Source of the DNA: Vanilla planifolia
Lineage: Eukaryota > Streptophyta > Magnoliopsida > Asparagales > Orchidaceae
Length of the DNA: 64,000 nucleotides
NCBI GenBank assembly: GCA_023846275.1
Contig: JAIUJO010000161.1
Location: 412,558-476,557, forward strand
Reading direction: 5' to 3'
The notes below the pieces were generated by a model that was not told where the DNA came from, made no database searches, and saw nothing but the letters and a program-made list of their open reading frames with translations. Shown piece after piece: positions 53,212 through 64,000 of this stretch. Numbering within the stretch: position 1 is the stretch's first letter; each line of letters starts with the position of its first letter. A program made the translations under genes and the position numbers.

Positions 53212-54372
53212 TCTGATAAGTTAGGCCTCCTGGTTCGTAGCCTACAATGGAGAGCTACCCGCCGCCTCCTCGACGTCTTCCAGAATAGAGCAATGAATTC
53301 CCTCCATCCATGTCATCCCGTGTTCTCCTGGGATTTCCACGCCTCATCTCCCAGCTAAGCTAGAGCGCCACTTGCCTGCATACCGTGCTCAGAGGTCTCC
53401 ACCAGCGCTTCCTTCCCTTTGGCTGAAGACGCCTACTCCGCCACTGAGCTAACCACTACTACAGGGCTCCATGATGACTCAGTGCATTCAGGCAATGTCA
53501 CTGCCACCTGCCCTAGGGATCTAACCTCCTCAACATCAGCATTGGCTCCAGAGGCAGGACTAATCGTCTTCCAAGTGCCCACTCCCATTTCTGTCCAGCG
53601 ATGTACTCGCCGACACCTTTATTTTCCGATGGCTTCTCCATCCCTTAGATCCCACCATATTGATTTCTCGTCATTAGGGCTGCAGGTGCCCCAAAACCAT
53701 GCAGGAAGACGGTCAGTAACTTACTCCGTAGTGACACTTGCACTTTAATCCAGTTCCAGCTATACACGCTACTCTCCGCCTACCTCGGAATTCAAATTTG
53801 AATTCGCGACCTTCCAGGTTGACTTCCACAGCAAAACAATGAAAACAGGGCACGCATGTGACATGAAGCACGCACGGGCCACTGCTTGTTGCCCGCACCT
53901 GCTACAGTTCCCCCTCACGTCCACGCCGCCCCTCCTCTTGCCGTCTCCCTCAATTACCTCCGTTGCCTGCTCCGACGTATCAGACCCACCCCGCCTCTGT
54001 CACTGCCACCATCACTATCTCCTTCTCTCGTCACCAGCCACCCATCGACACCCACACGGCACCGTCTCCGCGTCAACTGCTCCGCCATATTGAGAAACTG
54101 CACTAGCACCCAGACCTCCACACATCACCAGTCGCCTGTCAGCACCTTCAACACCACCTCCGCCACCAGCCCCACCTCCAGGATCTTCACCAGCACCAGC
54201 ACCTTCACTTCCACCCGTCCCCAGCCCTACGCCCTCAGCAGCATCTACACCCTCTCCCACTCCTTCACCAGCACCTCCGCCTTCGCCAACACGGTCGCCT
54301 TTGCCAGCACCTTCACCTTCAACAACACGCCGTCACCCCACTCTTCACCTTCACCTCTGCCTTCGTTAAAAT
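53212..54372 (-). other. GC-rich 5' region of the LINE
   Basis: Lies upstream of ORF1, ends abruptly at AT-rich satellite, and shares the LINE's base composition. 54100-54380 is low-complexity (plus-strand CACCAGCACC-like and CACCTTCAC-like words). No conserved domain was found in any frame. It is probably the 5' untranslated region with an internal promoter, by analogy with other L1 elements. Open frames on either strand here (for example 53886-54386 plus, 54015-54260 minus) are biased-composition artefacts. Confidence 0.5.
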
Positions 54373-57300
54373 CTCTTCTCTTCTAATCTTTACATGTCTT
54401 CAATTGGGCTACATTATTTTTTATTATTTCATCCCATTTTAGCTTTAATGTATATTTGATTGATATTTATATAATAAAATTTTGTATTGATGTTTATTTA
54501 CTTTTGTGTAGAATAATAATTCTTTTTGGTGTGAGATTGAGAAGAAAAAAAAATTAGTTGAGCTCATCTCAACATGTTTAAACCAATTATATATTTATCG
54601 TTATTTTTCAAAATATTTTACTTTCTCAGAGAAATCTTAATGAGGAAGTTAAATTTATAAGTTTGATGATCAAGAATATAATACTTGTTGTCTTTAGTGT
54701 CTTGCAATGTAATATTGTTATGCCATTCAACTCATTCTTCAAATGTTTTCCATTGATTAGGCTATATTACTATAAAAGTCCAATTCTATTCCTTTTTGAA
54801 CTTGACATCTCATTTATTTAGTTATATTACATTATACCCTTTTATACTTTAATATTTTTTTTCGTAATATGAAGAAATAGTTTTTTATTATTTATGCTTG
54901 TCCATAATCATATTCAATAATTCAAAACAAGGATTGATGAGGATGAAGAAAATCATTTTCTCACTCGACTCGACCAGCTATAGCAAATCAAAACTTAATA
55001 TTCTTATTTTTTTAAAAGTTTATTTTTAAGATTTGGCATAATTTTTGAGACTTTTCAAACCTTACTTCATTGAAAGATTGAGTTGTCACACTCGACCTCT
55101 TTTATATATTTCTATATAAATTTCTCAAAGGATTTATCTGATTTATTCAAATTTTTTCCTTTGATGTGGACTTATTGCCATGTAACTCTAAATCTACTCT
55201 AGTGTCACCTCTATAATACTTTGATTTAGTTATATTGCAAAGCTTTAAGTTACCCTATTTAAATATTATTCTATTTTAATTATCATTAATATTAAGCTTT
55301 GTTATCAATATAGTTCATTTACTTCAATATCTAGTAGTTCTTCCAAATGATGATTGATTAAATTGAAATAAATGTTGCGGCGCTCATCTTGACATGGTCA
55401 ATCCATTTAAATATATTTTTTTATTCTTTTAAATATTTTATTTCGTGTTGTTTGGTATGATCTAAGAAGAATTTTAATTTTTACGTAATTTAACAATTGA
55501 AAATGTTAAACTTGAAGTCCTTAGCATCATTAAATGGAAATGTTTTATATAATTTATTTCATCTCTTCAAATTTTTCACTTTGATTTGGTTACAATATTT
55601 CGTAACTCTAAATCTCATGTTGTATAATCTTTATATCACTTTGATTTGGTTAGCTTATATTTTTCAATATAACTTTTTAATATATTTTTCTTAATATTTA
55701 AATAATAGTTTATTAATATTTATGTTATATAGCTTTGTTATTCACTATAATTCCAAAGAAGATGCTATGGAGATAAAACAAACGTCTAGATAAATCTCAA
55801 TGGGCCTTATATAAGGAAACATTTATTATTTTAATTCTAAATATTTTTTAATTTTTATTATTTTGGCATACTTTAAGAGATATCTAGATTTTTTCATTGT
55901 TTTAAGATCAAGGATGTTGTACTAGAACTCCTCAGTATCTTGACTATAAGTTTCATATGCAATTTATCTTATTTTTTAAATTTTTTTACTTGTATTTGGT
56001 TATATTACTTTGCAACTCATAATTTTCTCGTGTTTGACATTTACAACACATTGATACTATAAGGTTTCATTGCCTACTTTTATCATGCTCAACCTTTATT
56101 ATATATTGAAATGAGAATTGACGGAGACAAAACAAACTCCATTGGACTATTACCTATGAGCTCTATCAAATTACATATTCATTTTCCTATTTTTAAATAT
56201 TTAATTTTTTTATACTTTTACATACTTCAAGACAACTTTTGACTTGTAGATTATTTTGTAATTAACAATATTATGTTAGATTTCTTTAGTATCTTGGAAT
56301 AAAGTTTGTTCTTTATAAATTGTCTAATTTAAACAATAGTTTTTCTTTGATTTGGTTACAAAACTATGCAATGCTAATTCTTCTCGCATGTGACTTTTAT
56401 CTCATTTCGGTTTGAGAAATTTTCTTTACACTAATTTAACTTATTTTGACATTAATATATATTTACTTAACATCAAAAGAAAAATTTATTTTTCTACCCT
56501 TACTTTTGGTATTTATGAAATTGCAAACAGAGTTTGATAAGAAAAAAGTATTACGCAAAGCATGACTAACTCTATCAAACTAAACATTAAATTTTATATT
56601 TTTTACGATTTTATTTTCTAAGATTTTAGCATTCTTTATTAAACAATTTAATTGGCACCAAAATTCTAAATTAAAAATTTTTTATTTCACCTTCTTAGTA
56701 TCTTGAGATACAAATTTTCTGGATTAATGTGACTTATTTCTTAAATTTTTTTTTATTTGGTTATATTACTTTTTAAATCTAAATTTGCTCTCAAGTGAAC
56801 TATTTTATCAATTTGAATTGTTAATAATTTATCACTTCAAATTATCTCATTTCAACTTTAATAAATGTTCAATTAATTTTTAAAAAATTGTTATCATTTT
56901 GCTTTTTTGCATTTAAAATTTTTATTAATTCCAAATGATATTTGATTGAAGCAAAACATACATTGTTGGAATTGTCTCAATGAGCCTTATCCAATTATAT
57001 ATTTTTCTTAACTTTTTAAGATATTTTCCATTTTATGATTTTGGATTAACTTTAGATATATTTTTCACTATACCTGATATGATGTTCGAAGTTGTTGAAC
57101 GTATTCTCCTTAGTATCTTTAAATTTAAATATCCTTTATAATTTATCACATTACTTGAAGTTTTTCTTTTTTATCATGTTGTGTCACTACATATCTCACA
57201 ACCTTCTCTCGTTTGACCTTCACATCATTTTGATGTTATTATATAAATTTTCTTTTATATTCATTTAAAATTTAAAATACAATACATAACATTAAAAATA

Positions 57301-60300
57301 ATATTTTATTATCTTTTATTCTTATTCATTTTAAGCAAAAATTTATTGATCTCATTTCTTCAATTCATTTACTTTTATTGATTAAATTAATTTTAAAGTT
57401 CTCATTTTAGCTTAGATTTATATTTACTTAATATTGAAATACTAATTTTTTATTATTTATGCTTATTTCATTTTATAGGTCATAATAATTTCAAATGATG
57501 TCGAACAACAATGAAACAAATCTTGTTACGGTTATCTTGATGATCTTTATCAAATTAAACATTCATTTTCTATTTTTTATACATTTTATTTTCCACTTTT
57601 TATGCATTATTTATGGGAAATTTAGATTTGAATTTGATTAAACAATATGGAAACCTACATTCAATCTACTTAGTATCCTAGAATGCAATATTCCAAAACA
57701 ATTTACTTCATTTCTTCAAGTTTGTACTTTAATTTAAACTAAATAATATGTAACTCTAAATCTTCAAATGTATGTACTTTACATTCCACATATTTTGTTA
57801 CGTTTCTTTAATTTCTTTCATTTTATGTCATATATTTACTTAAATTTAAAAAAAAACTATTCTTCATTATTTAATCTTATTTATCATAAAATGACCTCTA
57901 TCTAATTAAATATGCATTTTTTTTACTTTTTAAGATATTTTTAATTTCTTATATTTTTCATAATTTATATAAGATTTTCATTCATATTTGATTTGATGAT
58001 AGAGTGTGTTGCAGCCATTCTCTTAGTATTTTAGAATGTAAATGCCTTGTACAATTTTTCTCAATTATTCAAATTTTTTACTTTGAGTTTGTTATATTTC
58101 TATTTAACTACAAATCTCCTTAAAAACAAAATGTACTTCATTAAACTCATGATGATGACTTTTACTCTATTAAATGTACCATTTTTATATTTTTAAATAT
58201 TTTCAATTTTTCAAGATTTTTTTATCCTTTCTGAGACATTTTTCTATTAGTAATGGAGTTGGCAAGCAAAGATGATACACTTCATCTTCTTAGTATCTTA
58301 AATTAGATGTTTCCTACAAAACTTATTTAATTTCCACAATTTTTTTAATTTTAATTGTCTATAGAACTATAAAGTGAATTTATTCTCTTATGTGACCTTT
58401 CTATTTTATCAATTTAGCTATACTACAATGCATCAATTAATCTCATTTTTTGTCATTATGCATTTGCTTACAATTAAAATGGTATTTAGTTATTCTTTAT
58501 GCTAAATTATTTTGTTAATTTTTAAAAATTCTAAAATATACTCAATTGAGATGAAAAAGACATTATTGGGGTCGTCTTAGCAAACTTTATTGAATTAAGT
58601 GTTTAATTTTGCATATTTTAATTAGTTTTTTTTATTTATTTTTCCTTGCTTTTATAATTATTTATATTTATACATGATTTGGAAATCTTGGATGTTAATC
58701 TTCATATCAAAAATTTTGTATAATGCAACTTTCTAGGAAACTTTATATAATTTTATGAAATATTTTGCGTCGATTTAGTTATCTTACTTTGCAACTCTAA
58801 ATCTTCCCTCATTTGACTATTACTTCACTTTTATTTGGTTGTACAATATTGCTACAAATTACCTCAAATCATCTTTTATGTGTATTTATTTAAATTTAAG
58901 ATAATATTTTATTACGAAGATCATTGAACTCATTTGAATGTAATCAATTCAAATTTTCAAAGTCTTTTCTTCTAAATTATTACCACGCTTTACGAGATAT
59001 TTTGATTCGTACATTATTTGATAATCTAGAATCTCGCATTAATGTATCTAAGTTTCTTGGAATGTAATTTTATTGTATAATTTATTTCATTGTAGATTTT
59101 AATGTTTATTTACTTACTATTAAACTTATTTTTAACATTATTTATTTTTTAGCTTTATTATTTTGAGGTAATTCAAAATGAGGTCCGATTGAGATGATGA
59201 AAACATCATTGGAATAAATGTATTTGAGCCAAAATAGGGCCTAATTAAGTGTAAGTAAATGTTTTTGATCCAATCAACATGAGATTTACTAAATTCATTA
59301 TCCATTTTTATATATTTAAATGCTTTATCTTTTAAGGAGTTGGCATGCATATTGACACACATTGAATCATACAAAACTTTACTATCAAGGTTGTGCAGTC
59401 AAACTCGCTAATATATTCAATTGAGAATTTCTTGAAAAATTAATTTCATTCCTTCAAATTTTTTTATTTTTAATTCATAATATTACTCTATGACTCAAAC
59501 TCTTGTTTCATAGTACCTCTATTTCACTTGATTTTGTGACAGTATATTGCTATAAGTTATCTCATTTTAGCTTAAATATATATGTACTTAATATTAAGTT
59601 TTTATCTTATTTATGCATATTTATTTCGTAAATTACTTGTAATTTTAAATGGGACCCATTAAATAAGAAGGAAGCATCATTGGACTAGTATAAAGTACTT
59701 CTATTAATTTAAATATTTTATTTTGAGAGCTCTCATGAAACATTTCTATTCATGCATGGTACGACGAATGAGGATGTGACACAGTATTTCTCTATCACTT
59801 GTATGCATTATTTTTATAAACTTTGTCTTGTTTCTTGAAATAACTCGATTTGATTTGGTTATATTACTATGAGATTTAAATCTTTGCTCAAATATCTGTT
59901 ATTTGAGTTCAATATGGGTTTGTTTAGTTGATTCAATTTATCTAATTTTACCTTTAACAAATATCTTTTTAAAAATTAAAATAAAAATTTGTTAATATAT
60001 ATACATAATTTTTTTGGAAGGTAATAGTAAATATAACCAAGGTTTAATAGAGCTCGATCGAATTTTTTTTTTTTTTATAATTTCAAAGTTTTTTAATTGT
60101 TTTGTCATCCTTTAAGGCATTTTTGTTCATATTCGATTTTGCAATTTGTCATGTTACATTATATCTCCATAAAAACTTGGAAAGTAACAAATCTACACAA
60201 ATTGTCTTAGTTATTCAAATGTTTTCTTTTTGTATTACCAGATTATAGTGTAACACTAAATATTCTCTTATGTGATCTTTAAATCACTTTAAATTTGAAA

Positions 60301-63300
60301 TATTCTATTTCCTTAATTTTTTTCATTTTCACTTTTATATATATTAGATTAATGTTAATATAATAATTTTTATTTCTTTTCATAGTTAATTTTAATATTA
60401 AAATTTATTCTATAAGAATTCTGATTAAGGCAAAATAAACATCGTTGGATAGGGGTCACATGGGATATCTAATTAAATATTCATTTTAATATTTTTTTAA
60501 AAATTCTTTGCTTTTGGGTGTTTTTACATGCTTTTCTAATGAATTTGATTCACACTAGATTTGATGATCGAGGATGTCACATTACATCTTGTTAATGTCT
60601 TGGAATACAACTTTCTCATATGATTAATCTATTTTCTTTAAATTTTCACTTTGTCTTAATTATAATATTTTTAACTATAATTTTGATCAATTTTTTTAAT
60701 ATTATTTTAATTTGATTATAACACAATTTTTTTTATATTTCTCTTATTCAAGTATTAATATATATGTACATAAAACTCAAATAATAATTTCTTATAATTT
60801 ATTATTATTTAGTTTTGTAATTCACATTAATTCCATCTGAGCTTCATTAAAGATGAAGCAAACATCATTGGTTCGACATTAAGTGGTTCTCTTTAACAAA
60901 ATATTCAATTTTGTATATTTAAATAATTTTTTTATTTTTTTAGATTGCTTTACATCATATTTCATTTTATAAAGTTTTTTATGATAATGTGTGATGCACT
61001 CCATCCCCTAAATTCTTGAAAAGAAACTTTCTTATAAAATTAATTTCATTTTTTTAAATTTTTCACTTCTATTAAGGTATATTGACATGTCACTCTAATC
61101 TTCATGTGTTGTTTACATTATTTATAATTAGTTATATTACATTAGATTCCTTCAACTTATGTAATTTAATGTCAATATATATTCATTTAATATTAAAATA
61201 ATAATTTAATAATGTTTAGCTTTCTTTGTTTGGTAGTTCATAATAAATGCAAATAATGTCTTTTCTTGATGAAGCAAATGTCTTACTCTTTTAATTTTAT
61301 TTTTGGGTGCTATATATGTAACGTCGATTCGTGCTTGATTAACGGATCTAGGAAGTCACGCTTGAACTTTCAAATCATTGAATGCAGTGTTCTTATACAA
61401 TTTATCTTATTTCTTTAAAATTTTTTCTTTGATTTTGACACGTTGCTATGAAACTCTAATTTTACTCTCATGTGACTTTTGCGTTGGTTAGATTTGGTTA
61501 TATTAAATTAGCTCAATTTAGCTTGTTTATGCGTTAGTGTATATTTTTTATTGGTAAAATTATAATTTATTATTATTTATGATTATTTACTTATATAATT
61601 AGTAGCAGTTACAGAATTTGTCACATCAAGAAAGAGCTAACTTTGTCATAGTTATCTCGATGAGCTCTATACAATAAGATAATCATTGTTTTAAATTTTT
61701 AAATAATATATTTGAAAAAGATTTTTAATTTGTTTTGACTTATTTGGCAATTGAATATTTTATTGAGGTTGTAATACAAGATACACTCAGTATAGTGAAA
61801 TGCACCTTTCATACCTAATTTTTTTAATTTATCGAATTTTTTCCCTTTGATTTTGTTATCATTCCTTCAAAATCTATTTCACCCACACATCTCAACGTTA
61901 CTTTGCATTATGATTGTTATATTATATTTGTTCAATTTATATAATTTTTTGTATTAATATATATTTACTTACTATTAAAAATACATTATTACAATCTAAG
62001 CCTAGGTGGTTTGCTAATGCATAGTAATCTTAGTAAGCTCCAATCAAGATCAAACAGGCCTAATTCACTCATTTAAAAGTGCTATATCAAATTAAATATT
62101 TTTTGAAGAATTTAAATATTTTATTTTGGCAACCTTAAAGATTGTTTTTTAGTAATAAATGATTATATGGCTGAAAATGTTGTACTATATCTCATTAGGA
62201 TCTCATAATACAACTTTTTAACACAATTTATATTTTTTTCTTCAAATCTTTCACTTTGAGTTTGTGAAATTATTATGTAACTCTAAATCTGTACTTGTGA
62301 TTTTATTAATTTTTCTTAACCATTGCTTTAAATATTTCAATTTATTCTTATTTAATTTTTAATTCAAATAAATCGAAAGAGCTTTGATTGTTATTGGGCG
62401 AATGTTTTTAGGAAAGTCTTGACGAGCTCTATCAAGTAAATATTTTTTTATTCTTTTAAGTATTTTTTTAAAGGTTCATACATGTATTATTGGACATTTC
62501 AATTGATATTAGATTTGCCAATCGAGAATGCCAAAACCGTTCTCATTACTATCTTGTAACCCAAATTTCTCAAATAATTTAACTCACTTTTTAAGATGTT
62601 TTCCTTTTTGATATATTATTTTAAAATACTAATTCTCTTCTATTTTGAGATTGTCATCTCTTCAATTTGATAATATTATATTGCATAAATTTATCTCATT
62701 TTAGCATAAGTATATATTTACCAAAAATAAATATTTTTTTATTACTTTGTCCTTCTTGTTTTCTACAAATTAACAATAATTCGAACTGCGGTTTGATCAA
62801 GATGAAACAACTACTGTTGGGTTCATTTTGATGAGCTCTATAAAATTAAATTTTTATTTTATTTTTTAACAATAATATTTTAAAAAGGAATGACATGACT
62901 TAGAGGACATTTCAAATCATACTTTATTTCTCTATCAAGAGTGCTATAATTTATCGTTGTAAGTATATTGGAAAATAAATTTCTTTAATCATTTATAATT
63001 TTTGTTCCATTATTTTGCATTTATTTGGACATATCACTTTGAAAGTCTAATTGTGCACTCATGCTACATTTTATTTGATTTAACTTAGCTACATTTCTTC
63101 AATCAATATAATTTCAAGTTTAATGCATAGTTACTAAAAAATTAAAAAAGTAATTAATTAAAATATATGGTTTTTTAGTTTTTGAATTGGTAGAAACTTT
63201 TGTCTTTTTCAAATGACATGAAAAAAATATTATTAGACTCGTTTTAACAATTACTATAATTTTAAATATTTATTTCTTGATTTACAAATATTCTTTTTTT

Positions 63301-64000
63301 TAGGTTTTGGCATACTTTAAGAGGCATTTTGAGTCAAACCAATTTTTTTGATGTAGAATGCTTTACTCTAGTATTTCACAAAAATTACATTGATATTTCA
63401 AGATTGTTACTTGTTAAAATATTTTATTGCACTATGATTTTTGCATTCTTTCCAAGAAATTGGAATTTTTGCTGGATATGTCAATCAAGGATGTGACACT
63501 CATTACCCACAACATATTATAAGGATATTATATTATGCAGATTATCAAATTTATCAAATGTTTCGCCTTTTATATTGTTGTATTACTATGAAATTCTAAT
63601 TCTACTTCCATGTGAGCTTACTTTTCTTTCATTTGGTTAATTATATTGTCTCAATTTATTGAGTTTTAGCTTTCAAACATATTTACTTAATATTAAAAAT
63701 AATATTATTACAATTTGTGTTGATTTAATCTTCTAACTCATATTAACTTAAAAATAGTTCTTATCTAGATTAAATATTCATTTTTAGATTTTTTTGTTAT
63801 GATAGGTTTTTTCTCAATTTTTGTATCATTTTAATTTTTAAATTAATTGAAAATCAATAAAATAATAATTGTTCTTTTTAGTATCTTTGAATGCAACTTT
63901 CTAATATAATTTACCTTATTTTTTCAGACATTTTGCTTTAACTTAGGCAAATTACTATCTAACAATAATTCCACTTGAATAAAACTTTTATCACATTTTT
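54373..64000 (-). repeat. ~410-bp satellite array (- polarity), block S6
   Basis: About 23 monomers, all reading as complements: TTGATGATCAAGAATATAAT near 54664, 'gatgatcgaggatgtcacat' near 60562, GTCAATCAAGGATGTGACAC near 63480, and CATCTTGACATGG/GAGCTC boxes. It starts right at the LINE end at a monomer position near 'ctctcatgtgacctttacatc' and runs to the window edge. A 14-base T run lies near 60063-60076. No gene or RNA gene seen; frames at 55497-55694 and 59138-59374 are chance. Confidence 0.85.

Larger units (their letters stand above)
48459..54372 (-). mobile_element. Degenerate L1-type LINE, minus strand, 3'-truncated
   Basis: A GC-rich island in AT-rich DNA holds, on the minus strand in the expected order, a GC-rich 5' region, ORF1 (DUF4283 plus zinc-knuckle remnant), apurinic endonuclease, reverse transcriptase with YADD, the zf-RVT region and RNase H. 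This is the usual layout of plant L1-like retrotransposons with an RNase H domain. Many frameshifts and stops make it inactive. The RNase H frame stops in or at the flanking satellite, and no poly-A tail (poly-T on the plus strand) lies near 48460, so the 3' end is missing. LINEs normally lose the 5' end, which makes this unusual. No target duplication was recognised. Flanking satellite has opposite polarity on the two sides. Confidence 0.9.

Noticed and set aside
53419..53748. 109-residue plus-strand open frame next to the LINE ORF1 start
   Set aside because: Antisense to the LINE 5' region and without any recognised motif; best explained by GC-rich composition.
53886..54386. 166-residue plus-strand open frame, rich in Ser, Thr and Pro
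   Set aside because: It lies antisense to the LINE 5' region in low-complexity DNA; overlapping frames on both strands are open because of base bias, and no domain is visible.
60063..60076. 14-base T run as a terminator or LINE tail
   Set aside because: It is isolated inside ordinary satellite with no adjacent RNA gene or LINE sequence.
1..64000. Many 60-90 residue open frames in AT-rich DNA, mostly on the minus strand
   Set aside because: They use alternative starts, are rich in Phe, Ile, Leu, Tyr and Asn, fall at different monomer positions and are not conserved between monomers.

Overview
The window looks like plant nuclear heterochromatin. No intact gene, tRNA, rRNA or CRISPR array can be supported. 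The organism type is inferred from mobile-element remains: an L1-type LINE with DUF4283, endonuclease, reverse transcriptase, zf-RVT and RNase H domains (an architecture typical of seed plants), and Ty1/copia gag fragments. The species cannot be named. Most of the window is very AT-rich; the LINE at 48.5-54.4 kb is the only GC-rich part.

Layout: (1) 1-14264, head-to-tail array of a strongly diverged repeat of about 410 bp, here called + polarity. (2) 14265-30104, a nest of decayed retroelement pieces inserted in that array: two small elements that look like LTR-gag-LTR in opposite orientations (14.3-15.5 kb and 19.3-20.9 kb), a roughly 2.65-kb compound unit repeated in tandem (copies from 21.7, 24.3 and 27.0 kb, plus an older partial copy at 17.8-19.3 kb), and two copies of a longer dispersed repeat at 15.6-16.95 kb and 29.2-30.1 kb. 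(3) 30105-48465, the 410-bp repeat again, changing polarity about four times (near 30.58, 37.2, 41.36 and 44.7 kb). (4) 48466-54372, a broken LINE on the minus strand. (5) 54373-64000, the 410-bp repeat in - polarity.

The pieces fit one history, which is inference. An old satellite field lost homogenisation, was invaded by copia-derived elements whose fragments were then amplified as a compound tandem unit, received a GC-rich LINE, and was rearranged by inversions. The LINE lies exactly where satellite polarity flips and has lost the end of its RNase H domain and any poly-A tail. This suggests that a rearrangement breakpoint cut it. Nothing here is expected to act as a functional pathway. The most interesting signals are the satellite family with its conserved dyad motif, the repeated polarity switching, the gag-only LTR-like elements, and the compound unit in which two gag pieces face opposite ways. 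All repeat boundaries were judged by eye and are approximate, usually to within tens of bases.
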